DNA of 64,000 nucleotides from Closterium sp. NIES-65. Taxonomy: Eukaryota; Streptophyta; Zygnematophyceae; Desmidiales; Closteriaceae. Under the pieces are notes generated by a model, which saw only the letters and a list, made by a program, of their open reading frames with translations, did no database searches and was not told the origin of the DNA. Positions within the stretch are counted from its first letter, which is position 1. Each line of letters begins with the position of its first letter. Both the position numbers and the translations under genes were made by a program. Location of the stretch: assembly GCA_948144175.1 (NCBI GenBank), contig CANXME010000853.1, forward strand, positions 124,001 to 188,000, in the 5' to 3' direction. Shown one piece after another: positions 1-10,829 of this stretch.

Positions 1-504
1 CCCTAGCGGCCCCGACGCCGCCCCCTAGCGGCCCCGTCGCTGCCCCTCACCCTAAGCGGCCCCGTTGCCGCCCCTAAGCGGCCCCGTCGCCGACCCCTAT
101 GCGGCCCCGTTGCCGCCCCTACGCGGCCCTTTCGCCGCCTCTAAGGGGCCCTATCGCCGCCACTACACGGCCCCGTCGCCGCTCCCCTCTCTAAGCGGCC
201 CCGTCGCCACCCCTAACGGTCCCAACGCCGCCCCTACCAAGCAGCCCAGCAGCAGAGCCGCCGAGCCGCCTAGCAACCGAGCAGCCGAGCCGCCGAGCCG
301 CCCAGCAGCCGAGCCGCCGAGCCGCCCAGCAGCCGAACCGCCGAGCCGCCCTGCAGCCGAGCCGCCCAGCAGCCGAGCCGCCGAGCAACCGAGCCGATGA
401 GCATCCGAGCCGCCCTGCCGTCGAGCCGCTCCTTGTCCTACCGGCGCACCCCTGCCCTACTTACTCCGACTGGTGAGCTCACTCCTTGCTAGGCCACTGC
501 AGTC
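1..504 (+). repeat. GC-rich tandem leader of Copia A
   Basis: The leader is built from variants of a unit close to ggccccgtcgccgcccctaa, followed by a second pattern close to gccgagccgcccagcagcc (about 235-400). Open frames across it encode only Pro/Ala/Arg low-complexity sequence and I do not count them as genes. The same kind of leader sits between primer site and gag in B and C and in the non-autonomous relatives G and L. Confidence 0.75.
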
Positions 505-1780
505 ATGGCAACCCCCAGTGTTCTTACCTTTGATACTGAGGGTCGTGCTGTTGACTTTGAGGTCTGGGTCGATGACCTCCAGCTGTTCCTCCAGTGCGAT
601 TGGGCAGACGGCCTCTCCCTGTTCGACCTCACCTCAGGTGCCTCCCCTGCCCCGCCTGCCACTGCTGACAGCAATGTTCGCTCACAGTGGGCGACACGCG
701 ATGCTGCTGCCCGTCTTGTTGTGCGTCGCCACTTACCGACCACTGAGCGTGCGCACTTTAGCCAGTACAAGAGTGCTCAGACCTTGTACGACGCTGTAGT
801 TGCATGCTACTCTTCCCCTGCCACTACTGCACTGAGCCGCCTCATGCTACCGTACCTCTTCCCTGACCTTGCTGCCTTTCCCACAGTCGCTGACCTCATC
901 ACGCACCTCCGCACTAGTGACACTCGCTACCGCGCTGCGCTTCCCACTGAGTTCTGCGCCAAGAACCCGCCCCCCCATGTACATCACCCTCTACTACATA
1001 GTCACCCGGCTCCCTGACTCTCTTCGCGTAGTCAGGGACCACTTCCTCTCAGTTTGCCCGACCACACTCACCGTTGACCTCCTCGAGGAGCGCCTCCTAG
1101 CAGCAGAGAAGAGCATAGTCGCTGTAGGAGCCTCTCGTGGTGACCCTCGCACCCCAGTCTTTGAGGGGTGTTCCCCCTCCCCCCTCTTGCCCTCTGTTGC
1201 TTCTGCTGCTGCGGCCGACCTCGTTGGTTTCTACGGGGTCGGCGCTGCGTCTGCCCCCAGAGGGAGACGCCGCACCGGCAAGGGCAAGGGGGGCAAGGGA
1301 GCTGGAGGGGCTAGCGGGGGTGGTGGAGGTGGTGGTGGTGGCAGTGGAGGGGGTGGGGATGGTGGTGGGAGTGGTGGCGGGGGTGGCGGCGGCGGTGGGA
1401 GCAGTGGAGGCGGAGGAGGCGGCTGTGGTGGCGGAGGGAGCGGAGGTGGCGGAGGTGGCGGAGGTGGCGGGGGTGGCGGAGGCGGCGGAGGCGGCGGCGG
1501 CGGCGGCGGTGGAGCTTGTCGCTACTCTGCGCAGAGGAGTGGGTCCGGTGGTGGTCCGCGCCAGCAGCACCAGCAGCAGCAGCAGCGCGGTCGTGAGACC
1601 CTGTCCCCTCAGCAACTTCGTAAGTGGTACACTGCGCGTCAGCGCGGTGGGGGTACTGGTCCCTGCACTTACGTCCTCCGTACCGGCGACCGCGCTGGTG
1701 AGCAGTGCGGGGGCCCGCACTCCACCCAGCGCTGCTTCGGCCGCTTGACGGATGCGTGGCGTCACCAGTTCCCTGAGGCG
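505..1780 (+). pseudogene. Copia A gag
   Basis: The start context and N-terminus (MATPSVLTFDTEGRAVDF) match the gag of B and D. The N-terminal 170 residues are a Copia-type Gag core. Next come a long Gly tract, a Gln-rich segment, and a conserved block with spaced Cys, Cys, His and Cys residues ending near RCFGRL. This copy is a fossil; it is nearly colinear with the D gag. Confidence 0.75.
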
Positions 1781-2128
1781 TCAGAGATCCCTCGCTGGGG
1801 AGATCTGTCTAGGGCGGGGGTTGCCATCTTTGATCTTGACTATGATGCTATCCGTGTTGCCATGTATGCTGTGACTGCTAGTGTTGAGGGTGACTGTTAC
1901 CTGTGTGTATCGCCTAACCTGGGCATTGAGGCTACTGCTCTAGGTGCTGGTGAGGCTGCTGCTCTAGGTGCTAGTGAGTCTACTGCCCCAGGTGCTAGTG
2001 CGTCTGCTGCCCCAGGTGCTGGTGAGTGTGCTCTCTCAGGTACTACGTCGGCGCAGGCCTTACACACCTTCACCCTTGACTCGGGTGCGTCCCGCTCCTT
2101 CTTTCGAGACCGCACCACGCTTACGCGC

Positions 2129-3340
2129 CTTGAAGACAGGCGGAGAACCCGGCGGCCGCTTCACCCTGAAAATCCACATGCCACTGACGATGTTCGCCCC
2201 AGGTGGGGGAACCTCGTCGACGTAGGTGCCTGTGGACTTCGAGGAAGCCATCTCTGCGTCCATGGCTGACTGCCACTGATAGGAGTAGGGACCCTCGATC
2301 GCCTCAGCGTACGATCGAGGAGTCGGGATGTCTGGTGCATCCGGGTCTCCCTCAGGGGCAATCAGCGTGGACACGAGATGAGGCAAAGCAGCAGCAAAAC
2401 ACTGGAACTCCTCCTGTCTGTCCTTAAGGATGTCCGTGCTAAGAGCACACCCACCCCCGACGGACGGAGGACAGACAGACTCGGACTCAGCAACAAGACT
2501 AGTGGCGTAGTCTAGACTACAGCGAGCAGCGAAGTCGACAAGCTCAGCCACTAAGGTAAACGCAGCAGTGGACTCAAAGGAAGGGTCAGTGACAACAGTG
2601 GCCAGGAGACGCATGACAGTAGGACTGGCAGCACGAAGAGAGTCAGACTCAGGGTCAGGAAGGAAAGGAAGAGATGACTCTGGAGGAGACGGCAACGGGA
2701 CACGAAGGGGAGCAGTGGAAGGACGCAGTGCCATCTGGTGTGTGCCCGAAAACACAGAAGGACGCGGACGCGGAGCACGACGACTAGTGCGAGCGGTGCA
2801 AACAGGCAACGCAGGACGAGACGCAGGCTCACGACGCTCAGCAAGACCTCCAGTAGGACCAGTGTAGGGAGAAGGAGCAGGTAGAGGGGAGGCGGGTTGT
2901 AACTGTGACTGCGACTGGACACGCTGTGGACACTCTTAGGGAGGAGCAGGACCAGTAGAGGGCAAGAGACCAAGAACCTGCTCAAGGAGCAGAACGAAGT
3001 ACGGCCGCGGCCGCGCAGCGCCTCAAGAACCAGCAGGGACAGCACCAGTACCCCAAGCGGCAGCACCATCGCCAGCAGCACCTCCAGCTCCAACAGCGCC
3101 AACTCTAGCACCCTCAGACGCACCAGCGCCAGCAGAACCACCAACGCCAACACCCCCACCAGCTCCAGCTCCAGCAGCTTCAGCAGCACCAACTCCAGCA
3201 GGACCCGCAGCTCCAGTACCGCCAGCAGCTCCAGCAGGACCAACTCCAGCAACCCCAGCAGCACCCTCAAGCCCAGCAGCTCCAGCACCGCCAGTACGAG
3301 CACCTCTGGGACAAGTAGCAACAGTAGTACCTCCAGCTCT
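2129..3340 (-). pseudogene. Copia B linker and reverse-transcriptase start
   Basis: The minus strand encodes the Ser/Pro-rich linker between integrase and reverse transcriptase. It then encodes the start of the RT domain, with the family signatures SYAEAI, SGMWIFRVKRPPGSPP and FKAR, which are also found in C, D and F. The segment ends at the head-to-head junction with A. Fossil. Confidence 0.75.
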
Positions 3341-5290
3341 AGCAGCACGGCTCCAGCGGAGAGAGTGGCTCCCGCCTCGACGAAGCACCGCCGGCGGCCA
3401 CACGAGCAGACCTAGCGCCCCCAGGCTCCGCACCCCCAGGCTCCGCACCCCCAGGCTCCGCACCCCCCGGCTCAGCACCTCCAGACCCAGCACCCCCAAA
3501 CTCAGCATCCCCAATCTCAGCACCCCCAAGCTCAGCACCCCCAGACCCGGCACCCGCAGGCTCAGCACCTCTAGCAGCAGCAGAGTCAACAGCTACCTCG
3601 ACATGCTCGAGTGCATCTACCTGGGACACACTTGACGGGGCAGGACCCTGAGGGGGGAGGGGGTCTACCGGGGGAGGACCTGGTGCAAGGAAGAGCGGCG
3701 GCGGGGGAAGGGGCGCGGCGCGGTAGGGGAAGAGACGGTAGTAAGGCACCGACTCGTCAAAGGTGACGTCCTGGGAGGACAATACACGGCGCGAGGTGGG
3801 GTGGTAAAACTGCCAACCAGGCGCGTCAGGGGGGAAGCCAAGGAAGACGCCGGGAACAGCACGGGGGGAGAGCTTGTCCACAGACAAGTCGCGGACAAAC
3901 GCCCGAGATCCCCAGACCCGAAACGCAGACGCATCGCCAACCTTCCCCGTCCACCGCAAGGTGGGGGAGGTCTCTGGCAAGGAGAATCGAGGCTGAAGGT
4001 TGAGCTGATGTGCCGCGTACTGAACTGCAAACGGCCATAGAAAATGGGGGGCAGCCGCATGGATCATGGACGTACGAGCGACGTCCATGACCATGCCAAT
4101 GCGGCGCTCAGCAATCCCATTTTGCTGTGGAGAGGCCGGAAGCGTGAAGGTCTGGCGGATGCCCTGTGCCCGACAGAAGGCTCCCAGACGGGCAGAGGAA
4201 AACTCCCCGCCTCTGTCAGAGTGCAGACGCAGAACAGGAAAGTCCGAGCCGAAACTCTCTCTGAGCTGGAGACGAGCTGCACGGATCCAGTCGATCAACA
4301 CCTCATTCACGTCGCCCTTGCTGCGCAAGGGGAAGACCATGGTGTAACACGAGTAGTCATCAACCACCAACAGGAAGTAACGCTCGTGCCTCTGGCCACG
4401 GACACGCGCGGGGCCCCACATGTCCATGTGAAGAGTCTGCAACGGAGCCACTATCGGAGAAAACTCGGAGGAGTGAGGGGCGGCGCGCTGTCGCCCCTCG
4501 ACGCAGGGGACGCAGGTAGGGGCAGGCCCCGGAGGTAGAGGAGGGAGAGATCGGGGGAGACCAGAGACAAGGACATGGGAGGCCATGCCTCGGAGACGAG
4601 GCAGAGAGGGGTGACCAAGGCGGTGGTGCCAAAGGAGGGTGTGGTGAGACAGGAGATGACATGAGCGTGGAGCAGACTCAGGGCTGGACCTAGACGCTGC
4701 AGCAAACACCTGACTCGATGCAGCGACCTGACCAGGCTCAGCAACCGGAGGAGACTCAGTAGTGAGGGTGTACAGGCTCGACCCCGGCCGACGGGTGAAC
4801 GTGGCCAAGTGTCGGCCTGTCCGAGCACACGTGCAGTGGGTCACCCGCTGACTCGCAGGAGTGAACTGGTCAACCCCCCTATCCTGTAGATCAGCTCCAC
4901 TCACCAAGTTCGTAGAGAACGAGGGGAGGTAGAGACCTGATAGGGTGCCAGAGGGGGCTGCCGGACAGGGTAAGACAGTGGAGAAGGGAGCAAAGACAGG
5001 ACCCCCAGAGGGGTCCGCCAGGGAGACCGCAACCGGCCGACTAAGCGGTGTAAGTGTGGTGCGGTCCCGAATGAAGGAGCGGGAAGCACGCGAGTCAAGG
5101 GTGAAGGTGTGTAAGGCCTGAGCCGACGTGGTACCTGAGAGGGCAGACTCACCAGCACCTGGGGCAGCAGACGCGCTAGCACCTAGAGCAGCAGCCTCAC
5201 CAGCACCTAGAGCAGCAGGCTCAATGCCCGGATCAGGCGGAACACACAGGTAACAGTCACCCTCAACACTATCAGCAACAGCATACATGG
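3340..5290 (-). pseudogene. Copia B protease and integrase
   Basis: One long minus-strand frame covers the protease region, the GAG-pre-integrase zinc-binding block (HRLGHPSLPRLRGM) and the integrase core. The core carries the Asp of the HMDMWGP block, the second Asp in LHSDRGGEF, and the Glu in the SPQQNGIAERR block. A proline-rich C-terminal linker follows. Order protease-integrase-RT identifies Ty1/Copia. It is one of the better preserved coding stretches of the family in this window. Confidence 0.85.
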
Positions 5291-5499
5291 CAGCAAGAAT
5301 AGCATCAAAATCAAGATCAAAGATAGCAACCCCCGCCCTAGACAGCTCTCCCCAGCGAGGGATCTCAGAGGCCTCAGGGAACTGGTGACGCCACGCATCC
5401 GTCAGGCGACCGAAGCAGCGCTGGGTGGAGTGCGGGCCCCCGCACTGCTCACCAGCGCGGTCGCCGGTGCGGAGAACGTAGGTGCAGGGACCCGTACCC

Positions 5500-6631
5500 C
5501 CACCGCGCTAACGCGCAGCGTACCACTCACGAAGCTGCTGAGGGGACAGGGTCTCACGATTGCGCTGCTGCTGCAGGTGCGTACCACCACCGGAGCCACT
5601 CCTCTTCGCAGAGCCGCGACCAGGTCCACTACTGCCGCCGCCGCCTCCGCCACCTCCGCCGCCTCCGCCGCCTCCACCACCTCCGCCGCCTCCGCTCCCT
5701 CCGCCACCGCCGCCGCCTCCTCCGCCTCCACTGCTGCCACCAACACCTCCACCCCCGCCACCACTCCCACCACCACCCCTACCCCCTCCACTGCCTCCAC
5801 CACCACCTCCACCGCCCCCGCCAGCCCCTCCAGCGCCCTTGCCCCCCTTGCCCTTGCCGGTGCGGCGTCTCCCGCTCGGGGCAGACGCAGCGCCGACCGA
5901 CTCGAAACCAACGAGGTCGGCCGCAGCAGCAGAGGCAACAGAGGGCAAGAGGGGGGAGGGGGAACACCCCTCAAAGACGGGGGGTGCGAGGGTCACCACG
6001 AGAGGCTCCTACAGCGACTATGCTCTTCTCTGCTGCTAGGAGGCCCTTCTCGAGGAGGTCAACGGTGAGAGTGGTGGGGCAAACTGAGAGGAAGTGGTCC
6101 CTAACTACGCGGAGAGAGTCAGGGAGGCGGGTGACTATGTAGTAGAGGGTGATGTACATGGGGGGGGGGGTTCTTGGCGCAGAACTCAGCAGGAAGCGAA
6201 GCGCGGTAGCGAGTGTAACTAGTGCAGAGGTGCGTAATGAGGTCAGCGACTGTGGGAAAGGCAGCAAGGTCAGGGAAGAGGTACGGTAGCATGAGGCGGC
6301 TCAGTGCAGCAGTGGCAGGGGAAGAGTAGCGTGCAACTTCGGCGTCGTACAAGGTCTGAGCACTCATGTACTGGCTAAAGTGTGCACGCTCAGTGGTCGG
6401 TAAGTGGCGACGCACAGCAAGGCGAGCAGCAGCATCGCGTGTGGCCCACTGTGAGCGAACAGTGCTGTCAGCAGTAGCAGGCGGGGCAGGAGAGACACGA
6501 GAGGTGAGATCGAACAGAGAGAGTCCGTCTGCCCTATCGCACTGGAGAAACAGCTGGTGGTCATCGACCCAGACCTCAAAGTCAATGGCACGGCCCTCAG
6601 CATTAAAAGTAAGGACACAGGGGGTAGCCAT
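5500..6631 (-). pseudogene. Copia B gag
   Basis: The gag core begins at the minus-strand ATG at 6,631 (MATPCVLTFNAEGRAIDF). It is followed by a glycine-rich stretch whose opposite strand reads as polyproline, then the QQLREWY block. It aligns with gag of A and D throughout. Fossil copy with a few breaks. Confidence 0.75.
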
Positions 6632-7694
6632 GACTACAGTGGCCTAGTAGGGAGTGAGCTCACCAGTCCGAGGAAGGAGGGCCGGGGCGCACCGGTAGGA
6701 ACAGCAGCTGCTCGACAGTAGGGCGGCTCGGCGGCAAGGCGGCTCGGCTGCTGGGCGGCTCGGCAGCTGGGCGGCTCGGCGGCTCGGCCGGTGGGCGGCT
6801 CGGCTGCTCGGCGGCTCGGCTGCTCGGCGGCTCAGCTGCTTGGCAGGTGGGCGGCTCGGCTGCTGGGCGGCTCGGCTGCTGGGCAGCTCGGCGGCTCGGC
6901 TGGTGGGCGGCTCGGCTGCTGGGCTGCTCGGCGGCTCGGTCGCTGGGCGGCTGAGCGGTGACAGGGCCGGTAGAGGCGGCAACGTGGCCGCTACGAGAGG
7001 GCGACGGGGCCGCAGGTGACGGCGACGAGGCCGCACGTGGCGGCGATGGGGCCGTAGGTGGCGGCGAGGGGGCCGCAGGTGGCGGCGGGGCCGAAGGTGG
7101 CGGCTGCGTGGCCGCAGTTGGCGGCGACGAGGCCGTAGGTGGTGGCGACAGGGCCGCAGGTGGCGGCGACGGGGCCGCAGGTGGCGGCGACGGGGCCGCA
7201 GGTGGCGGCGACGGGGCCGCAGGTGACGGCGACGGGGCCGCAGGTGGCGGCGACGGGGCCGCAGGTGGCGGCGACGGGGTCTCAGAGGGGCCGCAGAGGG
7301 GCCGCAAGGGGCCTAGACGGGGCCGCAGAGGGGCCGCAAAGGGCCTAGACGGGGCCGAAGAGGGGCTGCAAGGGGCCTAAACGGGGCGGCGACGGGGCCG
7401 TAAGGGGCCGGAAAGGGCGCCGCGAGGGGCCGAAAGGGGGCCGCGCGAGGGCCGTAAGGGCGGCGTGAGGGGCCGTAAGGGGTCGTAAGGGCAGCGCGAG
7501 GGGCCGTAAGGGGCCGTAAGGGCGGCGCGAGGGGCTGTAGAGGGCGGCGCGAGGGGCCGTAAGGGCGGCGTAAGGGGCCGTGAGAGGGGCCACTAAGGGC
7601 GGCGCGAAGGTAGGGAGGGCACACAGAGCGCGACTCGGGCAGGAGTGAAGCGCACTCCGGGCAGGAAAAAAATATCGTGGTGGGCCCTAGGTAG
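6632..7694 (-). repeat. GC-rich tandem leader of Copia B
   Basis: On the plus strand this reads as repeats close to ggcggcgacggggccgcagg (7,140-7,270), a different array close to gctcggctgctgggcggctcgg (6,720-6,960), and a third array with ggggccgtaagggcggcgcgag (7,310-7,600). The leader continues on the far side of M at 13,258-13,282. I see no credible protein-coding gene in it. Confidence 0.7.
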
Positions 7695-7699
7695 CGTTC

Positions 7700-8041
7700 T
7701 GTTACGAGTGCAATTGAGTGAACGAACGAGAATTGCACTATCGAAGCAAGAATACAATGAGCGAGGGCGTGAGCGAAGAATATATAGCGAAACTACAGTG
7801 GTAACGGTAATGGTCTGTGGTAGTCGCGCGACGAGCCTGGGACTGAGGTTGGGAAAGTGTCGAGGCGTAGGCCCGGAGCGCGGGTTACCAGCCGAGCCGT
7901 GAGGTCGGGATGCGATGTGCGAAAAATGGCGGGATGATTGTCGATGCGATGATCGCGAGTGGTTACGGTGCTGACTGAGGTACTACAGTGATGTACGCGT
8001 TGAGCAGGGATGCGAAGTAAGGAAAAGGGATTTTCCTTACA
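7700..8041 (-). repeat. M 3' LTR
   Basis: This 342-bp terminal repeat is nearly identical to 12,911-13,252. It begins tgttacgagt and ends ttccttaca on the plus strand. The duplication cgttc lies immediately to its left. The polypurine tract abuts it at 8,042. Confidence 0.95.
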
Positions 8042-8076
8042 CTACCCCTCCCCCCCCCCCCCCCCCCCCCCTCCTA
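8042..8076 (-). other. M polypurine tract
   Basis: A nearly pure C run on the plus strand (G run on the coding strand) abuts the inner edge of the 3' LTR. This is where plus-strand DNA synthesis is primed in LTR elements. The uninterrupted run of more than 20 identical bases is unusually homopolymeric and may be length-variable. Confidence 0.8.
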
Positions 8077-8088
8077 AGGAGGTCCTTC

Positions 8089-10632
8089 TTACGAAAGTGT
8101 GTGGACATCTTTGAAGTTTCGACAGCGCAGATATTCGGTGAGGACAGGGTGATTTTCAATTCTGTCCAGGGGAACCCAGTTGTCCTTGGTAGGTGTACGG
8201 TCTTTCCAGCAGATCAGGAACTCGATCTTTCGGGCTCCTCGGGGGTCGCGAACTCTGTGACTCAGGATTTTGTCGGGGGTGATGATTGGTTCGGATGGTG
8301 GTCGTGCCATGCTCGATGGTCGGTGTCGTGGGAGTTGGCCGGTGGATGGTACGTAAGGGCGAAGCAAGCTTATGTGGAACGAGGGGCTGACGTACCAGTC
8401 AGCAGGGAGGAGGAGGTGCACGGTGACAGGTGTGATCATGTGGCTAATTCGAAATGGCCCACAGTATCGGGGGCGGAGTTTTGGAGTGATGGGCAGGCGG
8501 AGGTTTTGAGTGTCGAGTAAAACGAGGTCGTCGGGCTGATAAGTGACAGGTCTGCGGTGGCGGTCGGCGTTGCGTTTAGCGAGGATGTTCGATTTTTTTA
8601 TTGCTTCTGCTGCCCTGGTCCATGCTGCTTGCAAAATCTCGGCAAATTGTTGCGCACGTGGAACTGGGTTGTCGGGATTTGGGGTCATGGGTACTGTGGG
8701 GTCTTGTCCGTAATTCAGGTAAGACGGCGACTGTTGGGTCGTGGCAGATGGCGCGTTGTTGTATGCGAATTCGATGAGTGGCAGCTGCTGCTCCCTAATG
8801 AGCTGCTCCATGGTCTGGTTTGTCCGTTCTGTCTGTCCGTCGGTTTCGGGGTGATACGATGAACTGAATTGTAGTCGCGTGCCGAACTGCTGCCACAGGT
8901 TCCGCCAGAAATTGCTGGTAAACTTCGTGTCTCTGTCGCTGATGATCGATGCTGGTATCCCGTGCAGTCGAACGACGGTGGTGATGAAGAGTCGGGCTGT
9001 TTCCTCGGCTATGATTGTTTTCTTGCAGGCTGCGAAGTGTGCCATTTTCGTCAGTCGATCGACGACGACCACGATCGCGTCATTCCCACTCGCCCCGGCT
9101 GGTAACCCCGTGACGAAGTCCATCGTCACTTTTTGCCAAGCACGCTCTGGAGGTGGGATTGGTTGTAATTGTCCCGCCGGCCGCTTCCTGGTTGACTTCA
9201 TGAGCTGGCAAGTGGGACACGATGCCACGTGTCGTTGCACGTCGGTCAACATTTCAGGCCAGTAATAGTACCGCTGCAGCTGCTGCCGTGTTTTCTCTAC
9301 TCCGAAATGTCCCGAGGTAACTCCGTCGTGTGCCTCCTGTAACAGTAATTCCCGTAGTAGTGTGTACCCTGGTACCCAGATGCGGTCGGTTCCAGCTTTT
9401 ACGTAATAGACTCCCTTGGCTGCTGCGAATTGGTGCGAGTTTCCTCCTGTGAAGAATGGGTCTGTTTGATATCCGTGGGTAAATAGTCCTGTCAGTAGCG
9501 GACTGGTCTGGGCGGGTAGTATCGCATGGATCTGGGCAGTGGGGCGGGTCAGTGCGTCGGCGATATTGGAGGCTCCTTTTTTATAGGTGACCGTATAATG
9601 GAAGTTCGACTCGAGGAAGTCGAGCCACCGAATCTGTCGTGGGTTGAGGTGGGGCTGTGCACGGAGGTACTGTAGGGATCGATGGTCTGTTCGTACTGTC
9701 ACGTCTGCGCCGGTCAAGTAGCAGCGCCACACTTTGAATGCATGCACGATCGCGAGCATTTCGCGGTCGTGTATCGGGTAATTTCGCTCAGGCGGATGCA
9801 GTTTGCGTGATTCGTAGGCAATGGGTTGGAGGCTGTTGCCGAAGTCCTGTAACAGTACGGCTCCGATGGCGATGTCGCTCGCGTCTGTAACAACCTCCAA
9901 GGGGCGATGTGGGTCAGCGATGCGTAGGACGGGTGGTGAACAGAGAACAGTTTTCAGGGCAGAGAAGGCAGCATGCTCTTTCTCCCCCCACGTAAAAACG
10001 ACCCCCTTACGCAGTAAATCTGTGAGTGGGGCTGTTAAGCGTGCCATGTCGGAGACGAACCGACGGACGTAATTAACGAACCCTAAAAAACTCTGCAGTT
10101 CCGTGATGTTCGTCGGGGGACGCCACGCGTTGACAGTATCCAGCTTCTTAGGGTCGATTTCAACTCCAGCCTCCGAAATAACGTGTCCTAAAAATTCTAG
10201 CCTGTCCCGAAAAAACTCGCACTTGGAGCCCTTGGTGAGTAACCGATGTTCCGCTAAAATTTTAAAAACTGCTTCGAGATCGACTAAGTGCTGCTGCTTG
10301 TCCCGACTGTAAACGAGAATGTCGTCAAGGTAAACTATCACGCATTTATCTAAAAGTGGCCTAAACGCCTCGTTCATGGTCATTTGAAATGTGGCGGGCG
10401 CGTTGGTCAGCCCGAAAGGCATCACCGTATACTCGAATGACCCGTACCTAGTTCTAAATGCTGTCTTGGCGCAGTCCGATGGTTCGACCCGAATCTGATG
10501 GTAACCTCCTCGTAAGTCTATTTTCGAAAATACCCGTGCGGTTTGTAACCGGTCGATCAGTTCGTCGGCGCGGGGGATGGGGTACCGTGATTTGACTGTT
10601 ACCCTGTTAAGCGCTCGGTAGTCGATGCACAT
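8089..10632 (-). CDS. M pol: reverse transcriptase, RNase H, integrase, chromodomain
   Basis: A continuous frame of 847 codons starts within the RT fingers ([13 protein letters not shown]). It shows the RT block [13 protein letters not shown] and catalytic YLDDILVYS, an RNase H domain, the integrase HHCC block (HFGVEKTRQQL then CPTCQLMKS) and the DDE core with ISDRDTKFTSNFW and SSYHPETDGQTER. A C-terminal chromodomain-like segment follows (ICWKDRTPTKDNWVPLDRI). Order RT-RH-IN-chromodomain defines a chromovirus; such chromodomains are known to steer integration to marked chromatin. Confidence 0.93.
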   Translation of the reverse strand: MCIDYRALNRVTVKSRYPIPRADELIDRLQTARVFSKIDLRGGYHQIRVEPSDCAKTAFRTRYGSFEYTVMPFGLTNAPATFQMTMNEAFRPLLDKCVIVYLDDILVYSRDKQQHLVDLEAVFKILAEHRLLTKGSKCEFFRDRLEFLGHVISEAGVEIDPKKLDTVNAWRPPTNITELQSFLGFVNYVRRFVSDMARLTAPLTDLLRKGVVFTWGEKEHAAFSALKTVLCSPPVLRIADPHRPLEVVTDASDIAIGAVLLQDFGNSLQPIAYESRKLHPPERNYPIHDREMLAIVHAFKVWRCYLTGADVTVRTDHRSLQYLRAQPHLNPRQIRWLDFLESNFHYTVTYKKGASNIADALTRPTAQIHAILPAQTSPLLTGLFTHGYQTDPFFTGGNSHQFAAAKGVYYVKAGTDRIWVPGYTLLRELLLQEAHDGVTSGHFGVEKTRQQLQRYYYWPEMLTDVQRHVASCPTCQLMKSTRKRPAGQLQPIPPPERAWQKVTMDFVTGLPAGASGNDAIVVVVDRLTKMAHFAACKKTIIAEETARLFITTVVRLHGIPASIISDRDTKFTSNFWRNLWQQFGTRLQFSSSYHPETDGQTERTNQTMEQLIREQQLPLIEFAYNNAPSATTQQSPSYLNYGQDPTVPMTPNPDNPVPRAQQFAEILQAAWTRAAEAIKKSNILAKRNADRHRRPVTYQPDDLVLLDTQNLRLPITPKLRPRYCGPFRISHMITPVTVHLLLPADWYVSPSFHISLLRPYVPSTGQLPRHRPSSMARPPSEPIITPDKILSHRVRDPRGARKIEFLICWKDRTPTKDNWVPLDRIENHPVLTEYLRCRNFKDVHTLS

Positions 10633-10829
10633 GCGAAACCCTCCGTCTTTTTCGGTGTGAACAGTATCGGTGCGGCGAACGGTGACGAGCTCGGTCGGAT
10701 AAACTGCTTCTCTAACAGATAATCTAACTGCTTCCTTAGTTCGTCGAGCTCGGGCTGTGTCAGTCTGAACTGGCGCTGTACAGTTGGCTGTGCCCCCGGT
10801 TCTAACTCGATCCTATGGTCATGCGCCCG

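Larger units (their letters stand above)
1..2128 (+). mobile_element. Copia element A, 5' part (leader, gag, protease)
   Basis: This is the 5' portion of a Ty1/Copia element that enters from the left edge. From 1 to about 504 lies a GC-rich leader of imperfect repeats. Gag starts at the ATG at 505, followed by a glycine-rich stretch (about 1,260-1,515), a Cys/His region (about 1,660-1,735) and the aspartic protease site LDSGAS near 2,080. Protein and layout match copies B and D in this window. Near 2,128 the homology stops and minus-strand reverse-transcriptase sequence of B begins. The copy is a broken fossil with no LTR in the window. Confidence 0.85.
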
